From contig CM057342.1 in assembly GCA_030015575.1 (NCBI GenBank), positions 262,160,867 through 262,224,866 of the forward strand: a stretch of 64,000 bases of DNA, read 5' to 3'. Below, piece by piece: positions 42,519 through 53,462 of the stretch. The translations under genes were made by a program, and so were the position numbers. The first letter of the stretch is position 1, and each line of letters opens with the position of its first letter. Source of the stretch: Agapanthus africanus. Its lineage: Eukaryota > Streptophyta > Magnoliopsida > Asparagales > Amaryllidaceae. The notes below the pieces were generated by a model, which did not search any database, was not told where the DNA came from, and saw nothing but the letters and a program-made list of their open reading frames with translations.

Positions 42519-44732
42519 TGTAGGGTTCCTAGGCACACTATAGAGGTCTCACAAGGCATCAACCATGCCAATTTCAAATTTTATGGGTGCCGAGAAACCC
42601 TAATACGGATCGTTAACTAGAAATTTAGGCGAAACAGTAAACTAGTTAACAACTTAACTAAAGATAGGAAGCTACAACCTTTGTAGATCCGGATATCCAC
42701 TTCCTTGGCTCCACGTAGGTGTCCTCTCGCTGTCCATCTCGAATCCCGGACTCGATCGTCGGCTTGATCGGAGAAATGGGCGGACTAGGTCGTCGGCTTC
42801 TTGCCGAAGATGATCTACGTCGAGGCATCACAAGTTCAAGCTCCGACTTCACAAATTTGTGAAACTTGTGAAGAAAACACCCAAAACAACTTGGCAAGAG
42901 GTAGAGGGTGAAGAAATAGGAGGTGGGTTCACTTTAGAATTGGATTTCTCACTTTAGATCTCAAGTTGCCATTGATGGCATCAAGCTTTCTATCTTGAAG
43001 AAGAAGGTCAAGAAGAAGAAAAAATATCATAAGTCTTTTTTAAAATGAAAAAGAAAACAATACTTATCATATCCTAACTAAGGTTAAGTGTAGAGAATAT
43101 ACCATGGTTACTTGGATGAGTTAGGGTTAAGCATGAAGACAAGAATGGTTGCATAAGTCAAAGCTTCATGAAGCTTCAATAAGAGACAAAGAAAGCCACC
43201 ATTCTCATCTAAACCTTTTCTAAATAAATAAACAAATAAATAAATAAAAAGGCAAAACCCCAATCATCTCTTAACCATGGTTTAATTCTTCACACTTAAC
43301 CAAATGAGCAAGTATCATCAAACATGATACATAGATGTGCACAAAAGTATATCACATATACAACATGTACATCAAGTGAGAAAATCCATTTAAAGTGAAC
43401 CAATACTAGTTAATGCAAAGTAATATATCAAATATATAATTATACATTAAATCATTAAATCAACACTTGATTTAACGATCCGGTCATATCACATATAACC
43501 GACTAGTATCCTATGTATCGGCTTATCGAATCAATCCTTGATTCGATATCTAGGTTATATCGAATATAACCAATCGATACATCCATCGCGAGAATGAAAT
43601 ACGGTATCACATACACGCATTATTCTCGGTCCTGCACATATCTCATATGCGCTCCTATTTCGTTTCGCTTGAGCCAGGAAACCTCTGTGTAGGACTCTAA
43701 AGACTCGTCAATACGCCGGTAGCAGATGATGATCATATCAAGCACCCACAAGCCGCAAGCGGTCTGCTAAACGTAACGGCCATCCGGGTATTGAGCGATC
43801 AGAAGATCGACGAGCTAGCCCGCTCACACTCCTGTGAATCCAACCAGTAACACTTACTGTACAGTCCGGTCTGTTCGTCTGATATGTCGCATATCAAGTC
43901 TAGGGGTGGTATACGTCAGACCCCAATAACCGATAAGTCATGCCGATGTGAGGCTCATAACGGGTCGAGAAACTACTGGTAACACTTACCAGCAAATCTC
44001 TGATCAGCCCTGGCCAGGGACTTCCCTGTTACGGCCAATCGAGCACAGCGCAACATCAACCCCCAATACCGGGAGAGACGAAACCCCTCCTATCGCTCAT
44101 TGCCTCCATGTGACTCGGGACTGTACCCAAAGACCACCGTTTTGCATGCCCTCATGGATGTGGTAAGGTGGAGATCAAAGCACAGTGGGAATCACACAAG
44201 ACTCTATGACGATCTCGGGTCTACAGACTAACCTGTACAAGTGTCACCTGAGAACTGCCATCTGACGTGAGGTATAATACCATCTGGGAGTTCTCGGCGA
44301 GTCCGTCCAGTGTACCCAGTCTCCACTGAGCACCCGTATACCATCTCTGATGTCAAACACCAATGGATATGGGATCATCCATCGCCCATCTCATGGGTCG
44401 AGAAGCGTATACGCTAGTCTACACTGGTATATCGATGCCCTGTCTCGATATACCCACGACTAGGGACCTTGAAGGATGTACTTATAGACTACCATGTCCC
44501 CACTAGTATGATCTGCACATAGTCCAGGTAGTCAAGTACACATCCTAAGCGCTTTATCAACATGTAACTATAAGACAGTTTAAAGAGACAAGTGTACATG
44601 TTAAGATAAAGAGTAACCAGATAGCATACTATCATATCGAGCAAGAAAGTCATCTCTATATATGTCCAAGCATCCAATATAATATACATCATCTGTACAA
44701 TACTGGCCTCTAGGGCATACATACAACTAACA
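42519..44732 (-). repeat. C3 3' LTR
   Basis: 2214 bp. The U3 side holds perfect inverted repeats, for example 43527-43545 (CGAATCAA/TTGATTCG) and 43553-43571 (GGTTATAT/ATATAACC). The 79-aa minus-strand frame at 42658-42897 recurs in the other LTR and is probably chance. Confidence 0.95.
43450..43640. repeat. Cluster of short palindromes in copia LTR
   Basis: Two loosely repeated units, each with an ATCAA..TTGAT hairpin followed by a TATATCNNATATAACC palindrome. They recur in the C3 5' LTR (about 51825-52015), the C4 LTR and the diverged C1 LTR (about 57700-57800). Confidence 0.6.
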
Positions 44733-44746
44733 ATCTCCCACTTGCA
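44733..44746 (-). other. C3 polypurine tract
   Basis: The minus strand reads TGCAAGTGGGAGAT between the pol stop and the 3' LTR, as in C1 and C4. Confidence 0.8.
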
Positions 44747-46282
44747 CTAGGGCCAGCTGCTGTAGTATCGCATACCGAGCATCACGAAGAGTCTCTCAAA
44801 CTGTATCTGGGGAATGGCCTTCGTGAGTGGATCCACCGTGTTGTTCTTCGTGTCAACCCTCCTGATCTCGATCTCCCGGCGATCAACTATCTCCCGGATC
44901 AGGTGATACCGCCTCAGAATATGCCTAGATCGCTGATGGGACCTGGGTTCCTTGGCCAAAGCCACCGCTCCATTGTTATCGTAATACAAAGGTATTGGAT
45001 GCTCAATGGATGGAACCACTCCAAGTTCAGTAATTAACTTCTTGATCCAGACAGCCTCTTTGGCAGCATCGTTGGCAGCGATGTATTCAGCCTCCATCGT
45101 CGAGTCTGCCACGGTTTCCTGCTTGGAACTCTTCCAGCTAACCGCCCCTCCGTAAAGGGTAAAGACAAAACCCGACTGCGACTTAGAGTCGTCCTTATCA
45201 CTCTGGAAGCTCGAATCGGTAAAGGACTCCACTTGGAGTTCTCCGTTACCATACACCAAGAGCATCTCTTTAGTCCTTCGTAAGTACTTGAGAATGCTCT
45301 TCACAGCTTTCCAGTGACTCTCTCCAGGATCAGCTTGATACCTGCTCACTACACTTAGTGAGTATGATACATCGGGTCTGGTACATAGCATCGCGTACAT
45401 GATAGAGCCTACAGCCGAAGCATAGGGTATCCCTTGCATGCGAGCTCTCTCCAAATCAGTCTTGGGAGACATCTCTTTGGAGAGAGTGACTCCAGAGATC
45501 ATGGGCAAGTTCCCACGCTTGGATTCTTCCATACTAAACCTCTTTAGTATGGTGTCAATGTACCTGGATTGGGTCAATCCCAGTATCCATTTGGATCTAT
45601 CTCTATAGATCCTGATCCCCAATATGCAGGAGGCATCACCAAGATCTTTCATTGAGAATCTTTGTGATAAGAAGAGCTTGACCGATTGCAGCATAGGAAT
45701 ATCATTTTCTATCAAGAGTATGTCGTCCACGTACAATACGAGGAAGACAACCTTACTCCCTGCCACCTTCTTGTAAATACAAGGTTCATCTGTGTTTTTG
45801 ACGAAATCAAACTCTTTGATAACGACGTCAAAGCAGATGTTCCAACTCCGCGATGCTTGCTTTAATCCATAAATGGATTTAAGCAGCTTGCACACCTTCC
45901 CGCTGCTCCCACTTTCTACGAAGCCCTGTGGCTGAGTCATGTACACGCACTCTTCTAAATCACCATTTAGAAAGGCGGTCTTAACATCCATTTGCCAGAT
46001 TTCGTAATCATGATATGCAGCGATGGCAAGTATGATCCGGATGGATTTAAGCATAGCCACTGGAGAAAAGGTTTTGTCATAGTCCACACCTGGTCTTTGG
46101 CGAAAACCTTTTGCAACAAGTCTAGCTTTGAAAGTCTCCACTTTCCCATCTACACCAAGTTTCTTCTTGAAGATCCACTTGCTCCCAATGGGTTTTACCC
46201 CTTCAGGAGCAACTTCCAAAGTCCTTACTTTGTTGGTGTACATGGATTCCATCTCGGACCGCATAGCATCCAGCCATTTCAC
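44747..46282 (-). CDS. pol: C3 pol part 2: reverse transcriptase and RNase H
   Basis: 511 codons, open to the natural end LGMRYYSSWP. It carries KWLDAMRSEMESMY, PIGSKWIFKKK, DYDKTFSPVAML, WQMDVKTAFLNG, YVDDILLIEN (RT active site) and the RNase H block (FTDSSFQSDKDDSKSQSGF, SSKQETVADSTMEAEY, LYYDNNGAVALAKEP). It is the most complete copia RT-RNase H in the window with the C4 copy. It is out of frame with the protease-integrase half because of a 1-nt deletion near 46322 (GATGCCC for GATGACCC on the coding strand), so in this copy it is not translated as a fusion. GND is changed to END after YVDD. Confidence 0.9.
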   Translation of the reverse strand: MKWLDAMRSEMESMYTNKVRTLEVAPEGVKPIGSKWIFKKKLGVDGKVETFKARLVAKGFRQRPGVDYDKTFSPVAMLKSIRIILAIAAYHDYEIWQMDVKTAFLNGDLEECVYMTQPQGFVESGSSGKVCKLLKSIYGLKQASRSWNICFDVVIKEFDFVKNTDEPCIYKKVAGSKVVFLVLYVDDILLIENDIPMLQSVKLFLSQRFSMKDLGDASCILGIRIYRDRSKWILGLTQSRYIDTILKRFSMEESKRGNLPMISGVTLSKEMSPKTDLERARMQGIPYASAVGSIMYAMLCTRPDVSYSLSVVSRYQADPGESHWKAVKSILKYLRRTKEMLLVYGNGELQVESFTDSSFQSDKDDSKSQSGFVFTLYGGAVSWKSSKQETVADSTMEAEYIAANDAAKEAVWIKKLITELGVVPSIEHPIPLYYDNNGAVALAKEPRSHQRSRHILRRYHLIREIVDRREIEIRRVDTKNNTVDPLTKAIPQIQFERLFVMLGMRYYSSWP

Positions 46283-48069
46283 TGAGTCCCTACTCGTGAT
46301 GGCCTGCTCGAAGCTAGTTGGGCATCATCCTCCATGATGCAATCCTCGCTCCCTCCATCCATGAGAAAACCGTAGTATCTCTCAGGTTGGCGAGGAACCC
46401 TACTAGATCGGCGGAGTGGCTGGGGTTCATCGAGAACTACGGAATCCTCTGGTTCCACCAGATCTTCTGTTGTAGCTTCTGCAGCTGGAACCTCTTCCAG
46501 TTCTACCTCATGACCACTAATCTCTTTTTCAAGAAATTCCTTTTCTAAAAAGGTGGCATGCCGAGAAACAAACACTCTTTGTTCCTCAGGGTGGTAGAAG
46601 ATATACCCTTGAGAATTCTTGGGATATCCTATAAATTTGCATAGAACAGACCGTGCCTCGAGTTTGTCCGGATTTTGTCGTTTGACATAGGCTGGACAAC
46701 CCCATATCTTAACATAGTTAAGCCTTGGTCTCTTTCCTTTCCATATCTCATATGGAGTGGTAGGCACAGATTTGGTTGGGACCATATTCAATAGATGTAT
46801 GGCTGTCTCAAGCGCATACCCCCAGAAGGAAATAGGTATCTCAGCTGTGCTCATCATAGAGCGCACCATATCTAATAGGGTGCGGTTCCTCCGTTCTGAT
46901 ACACCGTTGTGCTGTGGTGTATATGGAGGAGTCAGCTGAGAGAGAATCCCATTCTCTTTTAGGAAGTCCAGGAATTCATTGCTCAAGTATTCACCTCCTC
47001 GATCAGATCGAAGGATTTTAATACTTTTTCCGGTTTGGTTCTCGACTTCTTGTTTATATTCTCTAAATTTCTCAAAAGCTTCAGACTTGTGTCTTATCAA
47101 GTACACATGTCCGTATCTTAAGAGATCGTCAGTGAATGTAATGAAGTACGAAGAACCATCCCTGGCATGTGTAGACATTGGACCGCATACATCACTATGT
47201 ACTAGTCCTAAGAGTTCAGTAACGCTTTCTCCGTGTCCCGTAAACCGAGTTTTGGTCATCTTGCCTTTGAGACATGACTGGCAAGTGTCATAAGATGAAA
47301 ATTCGAATGGTTTCAAATATCCATCCTTATGCAACTTAGCCAGTCGTGTCGCATTGATGTGACCCAGTCTACAATACCACAAGAAGGATTCGTTCAGTTC
47401 TGAACTCTTCCTCTTGTGTGTGTTTGTTATGCTCAGAACTGTTGATTGATTTAGAACATAAATGCCATTGCACAACGTGCCTGATCCAACCAACTTTTGG
47501 TTACGGAAAATGTTCATAACATTTTCCTGTAATACAAAATTATATCCCTCTTTACTTAATAAAGAAACTGATATAATGTTGCATATCAGGTTCGGCATGT
47601 AATAGCATTCGTTCAGAACCAATGTATTACCAGTTGGTAACACAAGGTGATATTCCCCGACAGTCTTAGCTGCAACAATTGCACCATTTCCAACTCTATT
47701 ATCTTTATCACCTTCTCCAAGTTCTCTACCTTTTCTAAGCCCATGTAATTGATTACATATATGGGATCCTGACCCGGTATCTAATACCCAGGACGTAGGG
47801 CAAATGGAGAAACAGTTCTCTGTAACGAACACACCTGAAGGAAATGCATCATCATGTACTTTCTTCATTCGGGTGGCATGGGAATCCTGGTATTCCCCTA
47901 TATCCTGTTCAGTCCTATAACTCTTATAGGAAAGAACGGAACCAACGTTCCCCAGCACAGTATAACATGCGGGTTCGGTCAATACATCCATATTATTATC
48001 TTTATTAAGGCATGAATTGGTCGCTACCTGGAGAGAGAGAAGAAAACACTTTAGCGTATGCTCGTGCAA
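46279..48069 (-). CDS. pol: C3 pol part 1: protease and integrase (frameshifted)
   Basis: Open frame of 596 codons. Translation from 48069 begins in the pyrimidine tract. The family start codon after the acceptor-like AG (about 48028) has become AAT, so the normal initiator is lost; the next in-frame Met is in NNMDV. Protease WVLDTGSGSHIC, pre-integrase WYCRLGHIN and CQSCLKGKM, integrase SDVCGPM, SDRGGEY and NGVSERRNRTLLD, and the linker PLRRSSRVPRQPERYYG are present. The frame is lost at the 1-nt deletion after MEDD (near 46322); the tail AQLASSRPSRVGTQ is out of frame. No gag domain precedes the protease. Confidence 0.88.
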   Translation of the reverse strand: MHEHTLKCFLLSLQVATNSCLNKDNNMDVLTEPACYTVLGNVGSVLSYKSYRTEQDIGEYQDSHATRMKKVHDDAFPSGVFVTENCFSICPTSWVLDTGSGSHICNQLHGLRKGRELGEGDKDNRVGNGAIVAAKTVGEYHLVLPTGNTLVLNECYYMPNLICNIISVSLLSKEGYNFVLQENVMNIFRNQKLVGSGTLCNGIYVLNQSTVLSITNTHKRKSSELNESFLWYCRLGHINATRLAKLHKDGYLKPFEFSSYDTCQSCLKGKMTKTRFTGHGESVTELLGLVHSDVCGPMSTHARDGSSYFITFTDDLLRYGHVYLIRHKSEAFEKFREYKQEVENQTGKSIKILRSDRGGEYLSNEFLDFLKENGILSQLTPPYTPQHNGVSERRNRTLLDMVRSMMSTAEIPISFWGYALETAIHLLNMVPTKSVPTTPYEIWKGKRPRLNYVKIWGCPAYVKRQNPDKLEARSVLCKFIGYPKNSQGYIFYHPEEQRVFVSRHATFLEKEFLEKEISGHEVELEEVPAAEATTEDLVEPEDSVVLDEPQPLRRSSRVPRQPERYYGFLMDGGSEDCIMEDDAQLASSRPSRVGTQ

Positions 48070-48462
48070 GATCAGATTGGTTATTATCTTATCTAATCAG
48101 GATGGCTCCCAATGCTTTTTATCAAATCTTCCTTCAAACCCTAAAAGGAAAGACTAGCCGGGATTAATTACACACTACAAGTTCGCCAATCTTTCAGCCA
48201 GGCCAGTGTCGGTACTTTGAGGGAGGTCCCCCGTGCTTTCGCACGAACCTAATTAACGTAAACCTCGTTTTCCCAGAGGCGTAACCCCGTTGACACCTTT
48301 CTAGACACCTACTTGATCGGCTAATTGTAGTGTGTAAAACTCTCCCAGGAGTAACTCTTACTCGCAGTGGGTATCGGGATCCAACTATCTCATAGAAGGT
48401 ATGCAATCTCATTGCAAATTTCAACACTTGAAATTCCCGATAATGTTTTTGCCCCTAGCATG

Positions 48463-48668
48463 CTATGACCTTAACGAAAGCCAACAAACCACAGCCCGCT
48501 AATCAAGTTCAACCCGTACATTTCTTGACTGAATTAAACCCACCCGCACGACCCTTGACGAAACCCAACAAAGCCGTACGACTACCCTAATCCAGTCGCA
48601 TCATATGCAGCAGATAAGCAGCACATAGCTACCGCACACTACACCTTGACGAAAGCCAACAAATGTAG
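48463..48668 (-). ncRNA. C3 leader: three stem-loops with a constant apex
   Basis: Minus-strand hairpins at 48639-48668 (CTACA/TGTAG, where C2 has CTACG/CGTAG, a full compensating change), 48545-48580 (CGTACGGC/GTCGTGCG with two G-U pairs) and 48463-48494 (CTGTG/CATAG with one G-U). Each keeps TTTG...YAAG around an 11-nt loop TTGGSTTTCGT. Confidence 0.65.
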
Positions 48669-48803
48669 CACGAATACTATATGCAACTTATCTGAAATGA
48701 CGGAGGGCTACGCAGGTTTTTCTGAAAACCATGAGCGTAATGAACTTGATATCGTTGTAGAATCAAATGAAGTTTTGAAATGGAGTGATTTTGAGGCTTT
48801 TCT

Positions 48804-49050
48804 AGTTTTGCTAAAGGGGTCACTCCCGGTGAAGGGATCGTCGGCCCTTTTCTCGTCGAATGAGGTGCAGGATATATCATATATATCACTATGCAAAGCA
48901 GAAACTATAGAAACAGTCAAAAGCAAACCGAGTGTGTAGCATCTACCAGTTATTGCTAAAGGAGTCACTCCCGGTGAGGGGATCTCGGTCCTTTTCTCAT
49001 CGAATAAGGTGCAGGATATATCACATATACCGCTATGCAAAGCAAGAACT
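48804..49050 (-). repeat. Copia leader tandem repeat (C3 copy)
   Basis: Two ~100-bp copies at about 48804-48904 and 48948-49050, matching those of C1 and C2. The copies are more diverged from each other than in C2. Confidence 0.8.
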
Positions 49051-50651
49051 GTAGCTACCTGTTTAGTTAAAAATTTGATTCTACAACATCTTAGGTTTCT
49101 TTTCTTTCATTAATCACATTAATGAAGTCCCATCATTTAAGTACCTAAACATCACAGATAAATACGACGTACACTTATGCCATCCGCATTCGCCTCGATG
49201 TCCCCTCGTGCACCGTTAGGTTAGGTAACTAACGACAGAGCAGGGCAGGGCTAGCGCGGGTGTAAAACATAAGTAACGCCTATATAATATATCATATATA
49301 CTATATACTGTATCTATCACAGAACATCACATGACCACATCACAGATATCGCAGCAGAAAATATCATATGAAATATTGGATATACTAGGACGTCCGTGTT
49401 TTCAATACGAGCCAGTATAAAACACGGATTCCACGGTCGTGATGAATAGCCAATCCCACACCCCTAGACCCCTACGAGAGCGGCAAGCAACCCTGCCAAT
49501 TCTAGGGTTAGGAGACCCGGACTCGACTCCTCGAGTTGGTCTCCCACTGGACCCCAGAACCCGGTTACTTGTGCTCCCCTCCTTGGGTCTATCCTAGTGC
49601 AGAAAAGTAAATAATATACAAAAGGTGACAACTACCACTACCTGGAAGTGCCCCAAATAAAAGAATATTACATACAAGTTTTTACATGAATGAAAATGAA
49701 AAACACTCATTTCACATAAAAAAAAACCCGGCTATTCAAACACGACGATCCAATATAACATATCCAGCAACACATAACATCACATGTCATCAACGTAAGT
49801 AAGTATGCATACCCCAATTGTCGTTGACGTATAGCAACGAAACCGGCGATATGAACATACTACACTTACGGTCACAGAAAAGAAAGTGTAAAACTACAAC
49901 AGTTGGAATCCGCAACCTCTTTAGACATCACATGCCTAATCAAATGAAATACTTAGACATCACATGCCTAACAGTTATAAACCCCGCATTTTAGTCTCAT
50001 TATCGAAAACTCTTTTCAATATCAAGTGAAACTAAACCGCTAGATTTATAACATTCATTCAGTTATCTCATAACTGTTTGTGAATTCTAATTATTGTATC
50101 ACATTCCAGATAAACAGAAAATGTTAAACTTTCCGATCGAACAGTCGAATACCCAAGTTTTCCCGATACAGCTCAACACATGAAATAAGTCTAACAACAT
50201 TCTGTTCGTGCCTCAGTACCAACGGTCCAGCCGTAGAAGGGTCAAGCCAACGCCTCACATGTGGCACGCCGTACTGCCCCAAACCCGAAGGTTCAAAGGG
50301 CAGTTCAAGACGGTCACATAATCGAGTTAAGGTTTGTTGTCTTCTAGAGGGTCCATCGCGTTACTTGCACTACTTAGAACGTCGTTAAACTACGGAAAAA
50401 TCCAACACTTGGAAATTTCCCGACAGGGGAAAAATTGGGTATTTATATCCGGTCGAACTTTTTAACATATTCTAAAATTTATCCGGAAAGCCACATAGAC
50501 AAAATCTGATACTCCGATCGAAACACCGAATCCCCAAAACAATCCCAGAAAATTCAACTCTTGAATAAATATTAAAAATTCCCATAAAACTCAGCACCAG
50601 AAAAGAGGAATTACTGTGCAAAAATTATTGCGCATTATGAACAGTAGGCGG

Positions 50652-50692
50652 CGGAACCGCGGCAGAAGCCATGCTTCTGCCGCGTTTCCGCG
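50652..50692. repeat. GC-rich hairpin in C3 leader
   Basis: GCAGAAGC (50662-50669) and GCTTCTGC (50673-50680) face each other across a 3-nt loop. The stem extends outward through CGCGG/CCGCG and, after one mismatch, GGAA/TTCC pairing, making a stem of about 18 bp. It is the strongest of the GC-rich modules. Confidence 0.75.
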
Positions 50693-50879
50693 GCGGTTTA
50701 GACGCATCATGAGCTCGTTTTGCACCATAATTCTTATATCTTCATGCTGATATTTTTAAGAATTTTTAATATGGAAAAATCCCATTTTTTAGAAAAAGTC
50801 CAGAGAGCAATATTTGAGTTGGGGTTTCGGGTCGATCGGACTTCAAACTCCGTCTAGACTTCGCCTAAGGCTCTAGCTA

Positions 50880-50892
50880 GGCTCTGATACCA
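50880..50892 (-). other. C3 primer-binding site (tRNA-iMet)
   Basis: The minus strand reads TGGTATCAGAGCC, one base after the 5' LTR. Confidence 0.9.
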
Positions 50893-50893
50893 C

Positions 50894-53108
50894 TGTAGGG
50901 TTCCTAGGCACACTATAGAGGTCTCACAAGGCATTAACCATGCCAATTTCAAATTTTATGGGTGCCGAGAAACCCTAATACGGATCGTTAACTAGAAATT
51001 TAGGCGAAACAGTAAACTAGTTAACAACTTAACTAAAGATAGGAAGCTACAACCTTTGTAGATCCGGATATCCACTTCCTTGGCTCCACGTAGGTGTCCT
51101 CTCGCTGTCCATCTCGAATCCCGGACTCGATCGTCGGCTTGATCGGAGAAATGGGCGGACTAGGTCGTCGGCTTCTTGCCGAAGATGATCTACGTCGAGG
51201 CATCACAAGTTCAAGCTCCGACTTCACAAATTTGTGAAACTTGTGAAGAAAACACCCAAAACAACTTGGCAAGAGGTAGAGGGTGAAGAAATAGGAGGTG
51301 GGTTCACTTTAGAAATGGATTTCTCACTTTAGATCTCAAGTTGCCATTGATGGCATCAAGCTTTCTATCTTGAAGAAGAAGGTCAAGAAGAAGAAAAAAT
51401 ATCATAAGTCTTTTTTAAAATGAAAAAGAAAACAATACTTATCATATCCTAACTAAGGTTAAGTGTAGAGAATATACCATGGTTACTTGGATGAGTTAGG
51501 GTTAAGCATGAAGACAAGAATGGTTGCATAAGTCAAAGCTTCATGAAGCTTCAATAAGAGACAAAGAAAGCCACCATTCTCATCTAAACCTTTTCTAAAT
51601 AAATAAACAAATAAATAAATAAAAAGGCAAAACCCCAATCATCTCTTAACCATGGTTTAATTCTTCACACTTAACCAAATGAGCAAGTATCATCAAACAT
51701 GATACATAGATGTGCACAAAAGTATATCACATATACAACATGTACATCAAGTGAGAAAATCCATTTAAAGTGAACCAATACTAGTTAATGCAAAGTAATA
51801 TATCAAATATATAATTATACATTAAATCATTAAATCAACACTTGATTTAACGATCCGGTCATATCGCATATAACCGACTAGTATCCTATGTATCGGCTTA
51901 TCGAATCAATCCTTGATTCGATATCTAGGTTATATCGAATATAACCAATCGATACATCCATCGCGAGAATGAAATACGGTATCACATACACGCATTATTC
52001 TCGGTCCTGCACATATCTCATATGCGCTCCTATTTCGTTTCGCTTGAGCCAGGAAACCTCTGTGTAGGACTCTAAAGACTCGTCAATACGCCGGTAGCAG
52101 ATGATGATCATATCAAGCACCCACAAGCCGCAAGCGGTCTGCTAAACGTAACGGCCATCCGGGTATTGAGCGATCAGAAGATCGACGAGCTAGCCCGCTC
52201 ACACTCCTGTGAATCCAACCAGTAACACTTACCGTACAGTCCGGTCTGTTCGTCTGATATGTCGCATATCAAGTCTAGGGGTGGTATACGTCAGACCCCA
52301 ATAACCGATAAGTCGTGCCGATGTGAGGCTCATAACGGGTCGAGAAACTACTGGTAACACTTACCAGCAAATCTCTGATCAGCCCTGGCCAGGGACTTCC
52401 CTATTACGGCCAATTGAGCACAGCGCAACATCAACCCCCAATACCGGGAGAGACGAAACCCCTCCTATCGCTCATTGCCTCCATGTGACTCGGGACTGTA
52501 CCCAAAGACCACCGTTTTGCACGCCCTCATGGACGTGGTAAGGTGGAGATCAAAGCACAGTGGGAATCACACAAGACTCTATGACGATCTCGGGTCTACA
52601 GACTAACCTGTACAAGTGTCACCTGAGAACTGCCATCTGACATGAGGTATAATACCATCTGGGAGTTCTCGGCGAGTCCGTCCAGTGTACCCAGTCTCCA
52701 CTGAGCACCCGTATACCATCTCTGATGTCAAACACCAATGGATATGGGATCATCCATCGCCCATCTCATGGGTCGAGAAGCGTATACGCTAGTCTACACT
52801 GGTATATCGATGCCCTGTCTCGATATACCCACGACTAGGGACCTTGAAGGATGTACTTATAGACTACCATGTCCCCACTAGTATGATCTGCATCATAGTC
52901 CAGGTAGTCAAGTACACATCCTAAGGGCTTTATCAACATGTAACTATAAGACAGTTTAAAGAGACAAGTGTACATGTTAAGATAAAGAGTAACCAGATAG
53001 CATACTATCATATCGAGCAAGAAAGTCATCTCTATATATGTCCAAGCATCCAATATAATATACATCATCTGTACAATACTGGTCTCTAAGGCATACATAC
53101 AACTAACA
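50894..53108 (-). repeat. C3 5' LTR
   Basis: 2215 bp, paired with 42519-44732. About a dozen differences were seen by eye, mostly transitions. Ends TGTTAGTTG and GGAACCCTACA on the minus strand. Confidence 0.95.
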
Positions 53109-53113
53109 AATAC

Positions 53114-53448
53114 ATCGCTGCCAACGATGCTGCCAAAGAGGCTGTCTGGATCAAGAAGTTCATTACTGAACTTGGAGTGGTTCCATCCATTGAGAATCCA
53201 ATAACTTTGTATTGCGATAACAATGGAGCGGTGGCTTTGGCCAAGGAACCCAGGTCCCATCAGCGATCCAGGCATATTCTGAGGCGGTATCACCTGATCC
53301 GGGAGATAGTTGATCGTCGGGAGGTCGAGGTCAGGAGGGTTGACACGAAGAACAACACAGCGGATCCACTCACGAAGGCCATTCCCCAGATACAGTTTGA
53401 GAGACTCTTCGGGATGCTCGGTATCGATACTACAGCAGCTGGCCCTAG
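53114..53448 (+). pseudogene. C2 pol: end of RNase H
   Basis: Continues the C2 RNase H after C3: IAANDAAKEAVWIKK, LYCDNNGAVALAKEP, HILRRYHLIREIVDR, DPLTKAIPQIQFERLFGMLG. A 1-nt deletion near 53424 (GGTATCGATAC for GGTATGCGATAC) throws the last eight residues out of frame, so the normal end RYYSSWP is lost and the frame runs into the LTR. Confidence 0.88.
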
Positions 53449-53462
53449 TGCAAGTGGGAGAT
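53449..53462 (+). other. C2 polypurine tract
   Basis: TGCAAGTGGGAGAT immediately before the 3' LTR. Confidence 0.82.

Larger units (their letters stand above)
48070..50879 (-). other. C3 leader (non-coding, ~2.8 kb)
   Basis: Runs between primer site and pol. It contains three stem-loops (48463-48668), the two-copy repeat (48804-49050), a short duplication TTAGACATCACATGCCTAA (about 49920-49975) and a strong GC-rich hairpin (50652-50692). It aligns in reverse with the C2 leader. There is no gag and no frame shared among copies. Confidence 0.8.
42519..53108 (-). mobile_element. C3: Ty1/copia retrotransposon, minus strand, full length
   Basis: A 10,590-bp insertion in C2 RNase H with TSD AATAC (42514-42518 and 53109-53113). 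The 5' LTR is 50894-53108 and the 3' LTR 42519-44732 (2215 and 2214 bp), with few differences by eye, so it is young. It has one iMet primer site, a ~2.8-kb leader, pol in two frames and a purine tract. Pol is damaged by a 1-nt deletion and loss of the conserved start codon. It belongs to the same broad family as C1, C2 and C4. Its LTR ends CCTAGGAACCCTACA, shared with C1 but not C2. Confidence 0.95.

Noticed and set aside
42658..42897. 79-aa minus-strand frame (MPSCFGCFLHKFHKF) present twice in the C3 LTRs (also 51033-51272)
   Set aside because: Identity follows from recent LTR duplication. The corresponding C1 and C4 LTR regions do not keep the frame.
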